DNA from: Egibacteraceae bacterium
GTDB taxonomy: Bacteria > Actinomycetota > Nitriliruptoria > Euzebyales > Egibacteraceae
NCBI GenBank assembly: GCA_035540635.1
Contig: DATLGH010000021.1
Location: 1-64,000, forward strand
Length of the DNA stretch: 64,000 bases
Reading direction: 5' to 3'
The notes under the pieces were generated by a model. That model saw only the letters and a list, made by a program, of their open reading frames with translations, did no database searches and was not told the origin of the DNA. Positions 1-6,610 of this stretch are shown here, one piece after another. Numbering within the stretch: the stretch's first letter is position 1; each line of letters opens with the position of its first letter. Position numbers and translations under genes: made by a program.

Positions 1-379
1 CGGCCGGCGAGTCCCACGGGCCTGCGCTCGTCGGCATCCTCGAAGGGCTGCCGGCCGGTGTGCCCGTCGACCGTGCGGGGATCGCCCGCCAGCTCGAGCG
101 CCTCCGGGTCCCCCGGGGGGTCCACGCCCATCACCTCGGTCCACTTCGACCACTCGGCGTTGTGGATCACCAGGGCCACCGGGGAGCCGATGGTCGCGCC
201 GTGGCGCACGCCGCCGAGGATCTCGAAACGATCCGACTCGAAGCTCATCCGCGGTGACCTGCCGTGCCCGAGGCGGCGGCGCTCGAGCTGGCGGGCGATC
301 CCCGCACGGTCGACGGGCACACCGGCCGGCAGCCCTTCGAGGATGCCGACGAGCGCAGGCCCGTGGGACTCGCCGGCCG
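1..379. repeat. Perfect 102-bp inverted repeat at the window edge
   Basis: Bases 1-102 are the exact reverse complement of 278-379, with 175 bases between the arms. The right arm encodes the true N-terminus of chorismate synthase. The left arm repeats it backwards at the very start of the window. This is what a fold-back chimera at a contig end looks like. A genuine palindrome cannot be excluded, but the left arm destroys the expected chorismate synthase sequence. Confidence 0.95.
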
Positions 380-398
380 TGAGGTAGCGGAGGGTCAT
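1..398 (-). CDS. aroC: Chorismate synthase, N-terminal part (truncated)
   Basis: Chorismate synthase converts 5-enolpyruvylshikimate-3-phosphate to chorismate, the last common step of aromatic amino acid synthesis, with reduced FMN as cofactor. The start ATG is at 396-398 and the protein begins [19 protein letters not shown], the family signature with the conserved GESHG. Around residues 35-75 come an RRLGHGRS-like stretch, an RHG, and an EWSKW motif close to actinobacterial AroC. Genuine sequence stops at about base 103. The last 34 codons (1-102) come from the inverted repeat and lack the PRPGHAD motif expected next. The gene follows the pilMNOP genes on the same strand with a 46-base gap. 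In many actinobacteria aroK and aroB come next, which here would lie outside the window. Confidence 0.93.
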   Translation of the reverse strand, partial: MTLRYLTAGESHGPALVGILEGLPAGVPVDRAGIARQLERRRLGHGRSPRMSFESDRFEILGGVRHGATIGSPVALVIHNAEWSKWTEVMGVDPPGDPEALELAGDPRTVDGHTGRQPFEDADERRPVGLAG

Positions 399-444
399 CG
401 GGGCGAGAGCCTACTCCCCGCTCCCGGCTCTGCCGGGGGCGCGG

Positions 445-999
445 CTACCGCCGGATCTCCTCGCCGGCGCACAGCGCGAAGCGCTCGTCGCCGGCCTCCA
501 GGGTCACGCACTGCTCCTGGATGTCCACCACCCTGAACCGCTCCGCGAAGGCCGCTCCCACGGCAGCGACGTGCGGGGTGCCGTTGACGGCGAGATGGGC
601 GTGGGGCAGGCCCGCGTCGTCGGGGGTGACCGCGACGAGGCGCACGCTGTCCTGCGGGCCGCCGCCGCCGCTGGTGGCGTCCGCGGCGGGGGCCGTCGCC
701 GGGGCGGGGGCGGCGACCGGCGCCGGCGCGGCGGCGGTCACGAGCTGTTCGAAGGGATCGCGGACCCCGGTCAGCGCCGCGTCCTCGGGCTGGCGCTCGT
801 CGTCGGGGTCCTCGCCCTCCGCGACCGGCGCGGGGTCGGCCGGGGCGCGCACGGGCAGCTCGACCGCCTGACCCCCGTCCGCGTCGGACAGCAGGAGCGG
901 CTTGACGACGAACTGGAAGGCCCCCGCCGCAACGACGATGACGCCGAGCACGGCGAGCAGCTTGCGGTTGACCGGGCTGCTTTCGGGTGCGGCGCTCAT
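445..999 (-). CDS. PilP-like pilus alignment-complex protein
   Basis: 184 residues with a short cytoplasmic N-terminus, one membrane helix at about 13-33, a long Ala/Pro/Glu-rich linker, and a compact C-terminal domain from about 105. That domain resembles the PilP/GspC homology region and contains one Cys pair. The inferred role is to complete the PilMNO inner-membrane platform, coupling the cytoplasmic motors to the growing pilus. The ATG at 997-999 overlaps the pilO stop by 4 nt, so the two are probably translationally coupled. There is no lipobox, unlike proteobacterial PilP, which fits a cell without an outer membrane. Assignment rests on gene order, topology and weak domain likeness. 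It could equally be called a hypothetical pilus membrane protein. Confidence 0.6.
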   Translation of the reverse strand: MSAAPESSPVNRKLLAVLGVIVVAAGAFQFVVKPLLLSDADGGQAVELPVRAPADPAPVAEGEDPDDERQPEDAALTGVRDPFEQLVTAAAPAPVAAPAPATAPAADATSGGGGPQDSVRLVAVTPDDAGLPHAHLAVNGTPHVAAVGAAFAERFRVVDIQEQCVTLEAGDERFALCAGEEIRR

Positions 1000-1646
1000 G
1001 ACGGGTTGTCCTCCTCGGACCCCGGCGCGTCCTCGGCGGCGCCACCGGGCGCGGCGCTCGGGTCGTCGGGTGCAACGGTCGACGCGGCGGGCACGATCGC
1101 GAACAGGGAGCCACCCCACGTCGTGGCGAGGCTCGGGAAGCTGCGCTGTCCCTCCTGCAGGTTGACGCTCTCGGTCAGGACCGCCCGGGGCATGTCCCGC
1201 TCCATCCGGCGGAAGAAGTCCACCGTCGGGAAGTAGGAGCCTTCGACGACCATGCTGACCGCGACGCTCGCGAGCGCCGTGGCGGGGTCGCCGGTCTCGG
1301 GCGCCCCGACCACAACCGTCGGCTCACCGAAGGTCACCGAGGTGATCGTGACGCCGGCGGCGTCGGCGATGTCCTGGAACTGGCGGGTGACGTCGGGCTG
1401 CGCGATGCCGATGGGCACGTAGTCGGCGATGCGACGCACCACCGACGTGATGCGCTCCTCGTCGTCACGGATGTCCTCCAGCCGGGCGATCTCGGTGCGC
1501 AGCTGGCTCTGCTGCTGCAGGAGCTCGTCGGTCTGCGTCTCGTAGGCCTGCTGCTCGGCGAGCGCAGGCTTGTACAGGGCGAACCAGTAGCCGGCGGTGA
1601 GCGCGAGCGCCACGAGCACGCCGATCAGGGGGGCGCGGTGTCTCAC
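996..1646 (-). CDS. pilO: Type IV pilus assembly protein PilO
   Basis: 216 residues. A membrane helix at about 6-26 is followed by a Gln/Glu-rich coiled coil (about 30-65) and a PilO-type ferredoxin-like region with the typical IADYVP element just after the coil. The C-terminal tail is acidic and Pro/Ala-rich. PilO pairs with PilN in the membrane and links the PilM/PilC platform to extracytoplasmic parts of the pilus machine. It overlaps pilN upstream by 4 nt and the PilP-like gene downstream by 4 nt. Length and topology are normal for the family. Confidence 0.85.
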   Translation of the reverse strand: MRHRAPLIGVLVALALTAGYWFALYKPALAEQQAYETQTDELLQQQSQLRTEIARLEDIRDDEERITSVVRRIADYVPIGIAQPDVTRQFQDIADAAGVTITSVTFGEPTVVVGAPETGDPATALASVAVSMVVEGSYFPTVDFFRRMERDMPRAVLTESVNLQEGQRSFPSLATTWGGSLFAIVPAASTVAPDDPSAAPGGAAEDAPGSEEDNPS

Positions 1647-2401
1647 GGGGTCTCCTCCAGGGGCAGGCCGTCGGCGTAGCGGTTGGTGTACGCGCCGCGG
1701 TCGAGGGCCACCGACCCGTTGAAGTTCATGACCGGCTTGTCGGCGACCTGCGCCTCGGCGGCCGTGGTGAGGAACGTGTTGAAGAACGCCGGTACGCGGT
1801 CGAAGTCCACGAGCACCCTCTCGACGCCGGGGGCGTAGCCGTTGACCGAGTAGCCGGCGAACTCCATCCGGCCGATCGACTCCCCGAAGCGGATCTCCCC
1901 GGCCGCGGCTACCTCCTCCTCGGCCTTCGCGGCGGTGAAGGTGAGGCTCGTCAGCGAGGCGTTCGCGGGGAAGGCGACGGCCAGGTCACCGAGCACCCGC
2001 GCGAAGGCGATCTCCCGCTCCATCGCCGAGGCGAGCAGCGCGTTGCCGTACTCGAGCCGCTCGGCGAGCTTGCGGTAGTCGTCGAGCTCGGCGACCGCCG
2101 TCTCGAGACGCGTGATCTCCGCCTGGGCCTCGTCGCGCGCCTGCTCGGCGCGGTCGACGTCCTGCAGGCGCAGGACGTAGCCGGCGCCGAGCAGGGCGAC
2201 GAACAGCATGACGGCGCCGACCGTGTACTGGCTGACACGGCGCGCCCGGATGCGTTCAGCCAGCTCCCGCGGGAGCAGGTTGACGCTGACGCTCGTCGAG
2301 GCGGCCTTAGACCTCCGCCGCGCCGACGGCGAGGCCGATGGCGACGGCGAGGTAGGGCTCGGCTTCGACGAGCTGCGCGGGGTCGAGATCGACCTTGCCA
2401 A
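1643..2401 (-). CDS. pilN: Type IV pilus assembly protein PilN, TTG start inside pilM
   Basis: PilN is a bitopic membrane protein whose cytoplasmic N-terminal peptide (here VNLLPRELAER, residues 40-50) docks into the groove of PilM. A membrane helix at about 59-79 and a coiled coil at about 80-120 follow, then the extracytoplasmic domain. The core is clear but its start is odd. After the pilM stop there is no ATG, GTG or TTG before the docking peptide. The only initiator is TTG at 2399-2401, preceded 7 nt earlier by AGGAG. This overlaps pilM by 95 nt and adds a basic Ser/Pro-rich leader of about 35 residues before the PilM-binding motif. Translation from a non-standard codon nearer the motif is the alternative. 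Confidence 0.85.
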   Translation of the reverse strand: MARSISTPRSSSKPSPTSPSPSASPSARRRSKAASTSVSVNLLPRELAERIRARRVSQYTVGAVMLFVALLGAGYVLRLQDVDRAEQARDEAQAEITRLETAVAELDDYRKLAERLEYGNALLASAMEREIAFARVLGDLAVAFPANASLTSLTFTAAKAEEEVAAAGEIRFGESIGRMEFAGYSVNGYAPGVERVLVDFDRVPAFFNTFLTTAAEAQVADKPVMNFNGSVALDRGAYTNRYADGLPLEETP

Positions 2402-3344
2402 TTTTCAGCTCCTGCATGGGATGGCCGCGGTCGACCGGCAGGCCGAGCGCGAAGGACAGGCGTTCCTGGAGGTTCGGCAGCTGGGCCCCGCCGCCTGAGA
2501 GCACGACCCGGTGGACCGGGATCGCCTCGGGCTGGGCCGAGTAGAAGTCGAGCGATCCGCGGATCTCCTCGACGAAGCGGTCCGCGCGTTCGGCGACGAG
2601 GCGAGCGGCCTCGTCGTGCCCCGCCGCGGCCGCCTTGGTGGCCTCCGCCTCCTCGTGGCTGATGCCGAGGGCGGTGGTGAGCGCGTCGGTGATGGCGTTG
2701 CCGCCCATGAGCAGGATGCGCACGAACTTCGGGATGCCGTTGTCGTGCACGACGATGTTCGTGACGGCGCTTCCGACGTCGAGCAGCATCTCGCCCTCAC
2801 CGGCGCCGAGCAGCCGCTCGGGTGCGAGGCTGCGCAGCATCGCGAACGCGTCGAGGTCGACCTGCACGGGCGTGAGGTTCGCGGCCCGCACGCACTCGGT
2901 CATCGCCTCCACCATGGTCCGCTGCGCGGCGACGAGCAGGATCCGGCTGAAGCGGGCACCGTCCTCGGTCTCGTAGTTGTCGAGGACGTGGAAGTCGAGG
3001 ATCGCCTGCTCGACGGGGATCGGGATGAACTCCTGCGCCTGGAACGGCAGCGAGCTGCGCAGCTCCGGCTCCGGCAGGTAGGGAAGGTCGACCTGGCGCA
3101 CGACGACCTGCTGGTTGGCGAGGCCGAGCGCGACCTTGCGCCCCTTGAAGCCGTGGGCGGACCAGAGGCTGCGCACCGCGTCGGTGACGGCCTGGCCGTC
3201 GACGACCTCACCGTCGCAGACCGCTCCCGGCGGCAGCGGCGCCTGACCGATGCGCTCGAGGGCCGCGGGGCCGCGGCCGCCGGCGCTGACCTGCACCGCC
3301 CGCACGGCGGACGAACCGATGTCGAGACCGATGGTGGAGGGCAT
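2307..3344 (-). CDS. pilM: Type IV pilus ATPase-fold protein PilM
   Basis: 345 residues with an actin/FtsA-like fold. It opens with MPSTIGLDIGSSAVRAVQVS, the phosphate-1 loop of this superfamily, and has a late LSGGGAQLP adenosine-binding element near residue 290. The middle contains the PYLPEPEL and FQAQEFIPIP segments typical of PilM. It is cytoplasmic, binds the PilN N-terminal peptide, and joins the PilB/PilT motors to the membrane platform. The start at 3342-3344 is chosen because homology begins there. The open frame extends upstream without similarity, and the SD there is weak. First gene of the pilM-N-O-P block. Confidence 0.93.
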   Translation of the reverse strand: MPSTIGLDIGSSAVRAVQVSAGGRGPAALERIGQAPLPPGAVCDGEVVDGQAVTDAVRSLWSAHGFKGRKVALGLANQQVVVRQVDLPYLPEPELRSSLPFQAQEFIPIPVEQAILDFHVLDNYETEDGARFSRILLVAAQRTMVEAMTECVRAANLTPVQVDLDAFAMLRSLAPERLLGAGEGEMLLDVGSAVTNIVVHDNGIPKFVRILLMGGNAITDALTTALGISHEEAEATKAAAAGHDEAARLVAERADRFVEEIRGSLDFYSAQPEAIPVHRVVLSGGGAQLPNLQERLSFALGLPVDRGHPMQELKIGKVDLDPAQLVEAEPYLAVAIGLAVGAAEV

Positions 3345-3423
3345 GGTCCAGTCATCGTCGCCCGCCAGCACTTCCTTTAGCGCTGCGGTGCCCTGCCGCC
3401 CAAGCGAACGGGTGTGGCCGCGG

Positions 3424-3639
3424 TCAGCCGGGCTGCGCCTCGTCGGGGCGCACCGTGGCGGCGGCGTCGAGATAGGCGTCGAGGTCCTTGCCCCGGATGC
3501 GGTAGTTCTTGCCGACGCGGATGGCGGGGAGCTCACCCGCCTTGATGAGCCGGTACACCGTCATGTTCGACACCCGCATGTGGTCGGCCACCTCGGCGAC
3601 CGTCCACAGACGGTCTCCGGCCATCGCGCCATTCGGCAT
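3424..3639 (-). CDS. Excisionase/BldC-like helix-turn-helix protein
   Basis: 71 residues. A MerR-type helix-turn-helix (about 11-35, WTVAEVADHMRVSNMTVYRL) is followed by a short wing and a RIRGKDLDAYL helix, the pattern of the excisionase-like HTH_17 family that includes actinobacterial BldC. AGAGGAA lies about 8 nt before the chosen ATG at 3637-3639; a second in-frame ATG follows five codons later. It lies between pilA and pilM on the same strand, about 80 bases before pilM, so it may control pilus genes or simply share their transcript. No recombinase or phage gene is nearby, so an excisionase role is unlikely. Confidence 0.85.
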   Translation of the reverse strand: MPNGAMAGDRLWTVAEVADHMRVSNMTVYRLIKAGELPAIRVGKNYRIRGKDLDAYLDAAATVRPDEAQPG

Positions 3640-3808
3640 CCCTTGGTTCCTCTCGCATGCGCCGGAGGGCCGGCCCTTCCCCGGCGACGGCCCGCCCCTC
3701 CGCCGCTCTCGTGTGTGGTGGACGCCCCTTTGCCAGGCTCGTGCGCACCGGCACATCCTGAACACTAGGCTCACTACCCGTCAAGCACAACGCCCACGAC
3801 GCACGACG

Positions 3809-3839
3809 AAGGGGAGGAGCCCAGTGGGCTCCTCCCCTT
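3809..3839 (-). terminator. Strong hairpin after pilA
   Basis: A perfect 14-bp inverted repeat (arms 3809-3822 and 3826-3839) with a 3-nt loop, 44 bases beyond the pilA stop. There is no T-tract on either side, as in many actinobacterial terminators. It would end pilA transcripts and allow abundant pilin without equal expression of the downstream genes. Confidence 0.8.
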
Positions 3840-3882
3840 GTCGCGCGACGGCGTACGTGTGCTGTACGCGGTGCTCGGCTGA

Positions 3883-4290
3883 CTAGGGTGTCGTCACGCG
3901 CGTGACCGACCCGTCGGCCGAGTCGAGCACGAAGGTGTCTCCACCAGACTGGTGGTTGGCCGTGATCGTGTAGGTGTCTGCGGTCGTCGTGGCGGTCAGG
4001 GTAACGAGCGCGGAGGCCCGGAAGCCCTCAGCCGTCAGCTGTGCCTCGGCGCCGCAGTCAAGCGGGCTGTTGTAGTTGCCGCCCTGGCCGACGGCGCAGG
4101 ACTCGATCGCGATGGCAGCGTTGCGGGCGTTGCTCTGGGCGTCGGCCTCCCAGCCACGCTGGCGCTGGTTCAGGAAGGTCGGGATGGCGATTGCTGCGAG
4201 GATGCCGATGATGATGACGACGACGAGGAGCTCGATGAGGGTGAAGCCCTCTTCCCCGTCCTCCATGCGCTTCTGGATCCAACTGATCAC
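3883..4290 (-). CDS. pilA: Major type IV pilin (type IVa prepilin)
   Basis: 135-residue prepilin. A charged 15-residue leader ends in Gly and is followed by FTLIELLVVVIIIGILAAIA, with Glu at mature position +5, so prepilin peptidase would cut G15|F16. The hydrophobic helix continues into a small globular domain. A likely disulfide-bonded loop lies between the Cys of IESCAVG and of PLDCGAE. The GTG at 4288-4290 is chosen because GGAGG sits 6 nt upstream and the leader length is right; longer readings run into the riboswitch. Expression is predicted to depend on the cyclic-di-GMP aptamer at 4327-4430 and a hairpin over the SD, and a strong hairpin follows the gene. It appears to be the main filament subunit, because the other pilin-like genes of the locus look like minor pilins. 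Confidence 0.95.
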   Translation of the reverse strand: MISWIQKRMEDGEEGFTLIELLVVVIIIGILAAIAIPTFLNQRQRGWEADAQSNARNAAIAIESCAVGQGGNYNSPLDCGAEAQLTAEGFRASALVTLTATTTADTYTITANHQSGGDTFVLDSADGSVTRVTTP

Positions 4291-4293
4291 ACT

Positions 4294-4306
4294 GCACCTC
4301 CGGTGC
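4294..4306 (-). promoter_or_regulatory. Hairpin sequestering the pilA ribosome binding site
   Basis: On the minus strand GCACC-GGA-GGTGC folds into a 5-bp hairpin that contains the GGAGG SD (4297-4301). A second TGCACC copy about 10 nt further upstream could pair with the same GGTGCA. This is a plausible translational expression platform for the adjacent aptamer. Which state exposes the SD cannot be decided from sequence. Confidence 0.6.
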
Positions 4307-4326
4307 GCTTGACGGTGCAAGACACT

Positions 4327-4430
4327 CCAGCCGCAGCGCTTCGCGAGGCAGCCCGGCGGACCGATCAATGAGGACGGTCCCGTGGCTTTGCGTCCCCGCC
4401 TTACGGCGGGTTTGCCTTTTCTGCGTCTGG
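4327..4430 (-). promoter_or_regulatory. Cyclic-di-GMP class I riboswitch (GEMM) in the pilA leader
   Basis: The pilA leader carries the GEMM core: AAAAGGCAAACC, a hairpin CCCGCC-GTAA-GGCGGG with a GNRA tetraloop, then GGGACGCAAAGCC. The outer helix is CCAGACGCAG (4421-4430) with CTGCGGCTGG (4327-4336), 9 of 10 bases paired. A second arm has stem GGACCG/CGGTCC. The base matching the ligand-contacting G20 of the Vibrio Vc2 aptamer is G, which favours cyclic-di-GMP over the cGAMP variant; this alignment is from memory. The aptamer ends about 26 nt before the pilA SD, so pilin synthesis should respond to cyclic-di-GMP. Confidence 0.9.
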
Positions 4431-4513
4431 TTCCCTTGCTTACCCTCAGTGCGTCGTCACTCCCCGCCCCGCCCTTGAGCCGCACGGAAGAAATCATCGG
4501 TGAATGCCGGGGA

Positions 4514-4540
4514 TTGCGCGCCGGCGTGGACCACTACGAT
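4514..4540 (+). promoter_or_regulatory. Probable promoter giving a leaderless HEPN mRNA
   Basis: TACGAT (4535-4540) lies 6 nt before the HEPN ATG, with a TTGCGC 15 nt upstream of it. Transcription would start at or next to the start codon. It fires away from pilA, within the shared upstream region. Confidence 0.45.
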
Positions 4541-4546
4541 GGCGTC

Positions 4547-5008
4547 ATGGCGCTCCTCGACGAGGCGGAGGGCAGGCGCTGGCTGGCGGCCGCGCGTGAG
4601 CACCTCCGTGCGGGCCGGCACGCGCGAGCCGGGGGCTTCCATGCGCACGCGGTCCTCGCCGCGGAGCAGGCGGCCCAGTGCGCGCTGAAAGCCATGCTGC
4701 GCGCGACGGGCAGCGTGGATAGTGCCCGCGGCCATTCCCTGCCCGAGCTGCTGTCCGCCGCGGCGCGGCGCTCGGGGTTCGTGGTCGACGAACGGTTGGC
4801 GGATCGCCTCGGGGAGCTCTCCGCCCACTACCAGCCCACTCGTTACCCTGACGCCCTGGCGTCCGGTACGCCCGGCGACCACTACGGGACTGAGGCCGCA
4901 GAACGTTTTCTCTCTGCGGCTGGCGAGATCATCGACGCGGCGGCCAAACATCTCGATCGGCTGCGTGTGGCGGCGCAGGAGGATGGCGATGACACCCACG
5001 CCGGCTGA
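4547..5008 (+). CDS. HEPN-domain protein of an MNT/HEPN pair
   Basis: 153 residues, almost all helix, matching the sacsin-type HEPN domain (PF05168-like). Markers are an N-terminal Trp-rich helix, FHAHAVLAAEQAAQCALKA, a GHSLPELL turn and YQPTRYPDAL. Proteins of this kind pair with minimal nucleotidyltransferases. Some pairs are toxin-antitoxin systems in which HEPN is an RNase and its partner AMPylates it. The clear R(x4-6)H RNase motif is not evident at the usual place, so toxicity is uncertain. The start is set by homology and by a -10 box 6 nt upstream; there is no SD. It overlaps the nucleotidyltransferase gene by 20 nt and points opposite to all pilus genes. Confidence 0.82.
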   Translation: MALLDEAEGRRWLAAAREHLRAGRHARAGGFHAHAVLAAEQAAQCALKAMLRATGSVDSARGHSLPELLSAAARRSGFVVDERLADRLGELSAHYQPTRYPDALASGTPGDHYGTEAAERFLSAAGEIIDAAAKHLDRLRVAAQEDGDDTHAG

Positions 5009-5375
5009 GGTCATCGCCCGCCGGCGGGCCGAGCAGCAGGCGCTGGTCGCACGCGCCGCCCGTTTCGTCGTCGCGCTCGACGAGACTCTCGTCGTCCGCG
5101 GCGCCGCGGTGTTCGGCTCCGTGGCGAGGGGCGACTTCAACGACCGCAGCGACATCGACGTGCTCGTCGTCGCCGAGCGCCTCCCCGAGGATCCCGCCGA
5201 GCGCCAGCTTGTCGTCGGCTCGCCCGCGCCGGGCGGCGTGGAGGCGGTGGTCTGGAAGCCAGAGGAATGGCGTGACCGGCGGGCCCGCCGCGATCCCGTG
5301 GCGGTGGATGTCGAGGCTCACGGGATCTGGCTGAGCGGTTCCATGGAAGACCTCGAGGGCGGCGCCGGGCGGTGA
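4989..5375 (+). CDS. Minimal nucleotidyltransferase (MNT) partner of HEPN
   Basis: 128 residues. The DNA polymerase beta-type motif GSVARGDFNDRSDIDVLVV (about 41-59) gives the GSxxRG helix and the two metal-binding Asp residues of SDIDV. Members transfer nucleotides, and in MntA/HepT pairs the enzyme AMPylates the HEPN toxin. AGGAGG (4977-4982) lies 6 nt before the chosen ATG at 4989; an ATG two codons earlier abuts the SD and is less likely. The gene overlaps the HEPN gene by 20 nt and ends 1 nt from the convergent pilC stop. This tight fit between pilC and pilA suggests an insertion into the pilus locus. Confidence 0.88.
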   Translation: MTPTPAEVIARRRAEQQALVARAARFVVALDETLVVRGAAVFGSVARGDFNDRSDIDVLVVAERLPEDPAERQLVVGSPAPGGVEAVVWKPEEWRDRRARRDPVAVDVEAHGIWLSGSMEDLEGGAGR

Positions 5376-5376
5376 G

Positions 5377-6600
5377 CTACTGGATGAGGTCGAAGATCTT
5401 GAACATCGGCATGTACAGGGAGATGACCATGCCGCCGACGAGGCCGCCGAGGACGCCGATCATGAGCGGCTCGAGCATGGCGGTGAGCGACTCGGTCATC
5501 GCCTCGACCTCGGAGTCGTAGAAGTCGGCGATCTTTCCGAGCATGACGTCCATAGCGCCGGTGTCCTCGCCGACGGAGATCATCTGCACCACCATGGGGG
5601 GGAACACGGCGTGCCGCGCGAGGGGCCCCGCCACGCTCTGGCCCTCCTTCACCGACATCTTCACGTCGTTGGCCGCGTCGCCGATGACGCCGTTGTTGAC
5701 GGTGTCCGCGGTGATCTCCAGAGCCGTGAGGATCGGGACGCCGGCCCGCAGCAAGGTTCCGAAGTTGCGCGCGAAGCGGGCGAGGGCGAGCTTGTGGAAG
5801 AGCGTTCCGAAGACGGGGAGCTTCAGCTTCGCGCGGTCGAGCTGGTGGCGGACCTCCGGGTGCTTGCGGGCCTGCACGAAGCCCTTCCACGCGAGCGCCG
5901 GCGTGAAGATGATGAGGTACCAGTAGCTGCGCAGGATGCGCGAGGCGAGCATGAGCACGCGCGTCGGCAGCGGCAGCGTCCCGCCGAGGCTGTCGAACAT
6001 CGCCACGAACGTCGGCACGATGAACGTGAGCATGATGCCGACGAGCACGACCGCCATGATGAGGACCACGACGGGGTAGGTCAGCGCCGACTTGACCTTG
6101 CGGCGCAGGTTGAGGTCCTTCTCGAGCGTGTCGGCGATGCGCAGGAGCACCTGGTCGAGCATCCCGGCCGTCTCGCCGGCCCGCACCATCGCGACGTAGA
6201 GCTTCGGGAACTCCTCGTGGTCGGCGAGCGCCTCGGACAGCGACCGGCCCGTCTCGATGTCGTTGCGGACCTCGCCGATGACCTCCTTCAGCCTCGCGTT
6301 CTCCGCCTGCTCGGCGAGGATGTTGAGCGACCGGATGAGCGTGAGCCCGGAGCTGATCATCGTGGCGAACTGGCGGGAGAAGACCGCGAGGTCCTTCAAC
6401 CCGACCTTGGGACCGAATCCGGGGATCCTGATCTCGGTGGCAAGAGTCCCACTCTTTACCGCAGCGACCGACACGGGCACGTAGCCCATCTCGCGCAGCT
6501 TCGCGGCGACGACCTGAGGGTCGGGGCCCTCGAGCGTGCCGCTGTGCGTCTTGCCGGAGCGGTCGCGGACGGTGTAGCGGAACTCGGTGGCGGTCGCCAT
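5377..6600 (-). CDS. pilC: Type IV pilus inner-membrane platform protein PilC
   Basis: 407 residues with two type II secretion system F domains. Each has a cytoplasmic helical bundle and membrane helices (near 175-200, 225-245 and 375-400). The N-terminus FRYTVRDRSGKTHSGTLEG and the motifs GVPILTALEI and GMLDQVLLRIA are typical. PilC is the rotor that PilB and PilT turn to extend or retract the pilus. The length equals that of the family. It lies 10 nt after pilT, with ATG at 6598-6600, and its stop nearly touches the convergent nucleotidyltransferase gene. Confidence 0.96.
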   Translation of the reverse strand: MATATEFRYTVRDRSGKTHSGTLEGPDPQVVAAKLREMGYVPVSVAAVKSGTLATEIRIPGFGPKVGLKDLAVFSRQFATMISSGLTLIRSLNILAEQAENARLKEVIGEVRNDIETGRSLSEALADHEEFPKLYVAMVRAGETAGMLDQVLLRIADTLEKDLNLRRKVKSALTYPVVVLIMAVVLVGIMLTFIVPTFVAMFDSLGGTLPLPTRVLMLASRILRSYWYLIIFTPALAWKGFVQARKHPEVRHQLDRAKLKLPVFGTLFHKLALARFARNFGTLLRAGVPILTALEITADTVNNGVIGDAANDVKMSVKEGQSVAGPLARHAVFPPMVVQMISVGEDTGAMDVMLGKIADFYDSEVEAMTESLTAMLEPLMIGVLGGLVGGMVISLYMPMFKIFDLIQ

Positions 6601-6610
6601 GGATGGTCCC

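Noticed and set aside
1-102. Real extra sequence or a second aroC fragment
   Set aside because: An exact inverted copy at the very edge fits an assembly fold-back better.
3424-3639. Prophage excisionase
   Set aside because: No integrase, attachment repeats or phage genes nearby; a BldC-like regulator fits better.
4327-4430. cGAMP-type (GEMM-Ib) rather than c-di-GMP aptamer
   Set aside because: The base matching position 20 is G, which favours c-di-GMP; not fully certain without alignment.
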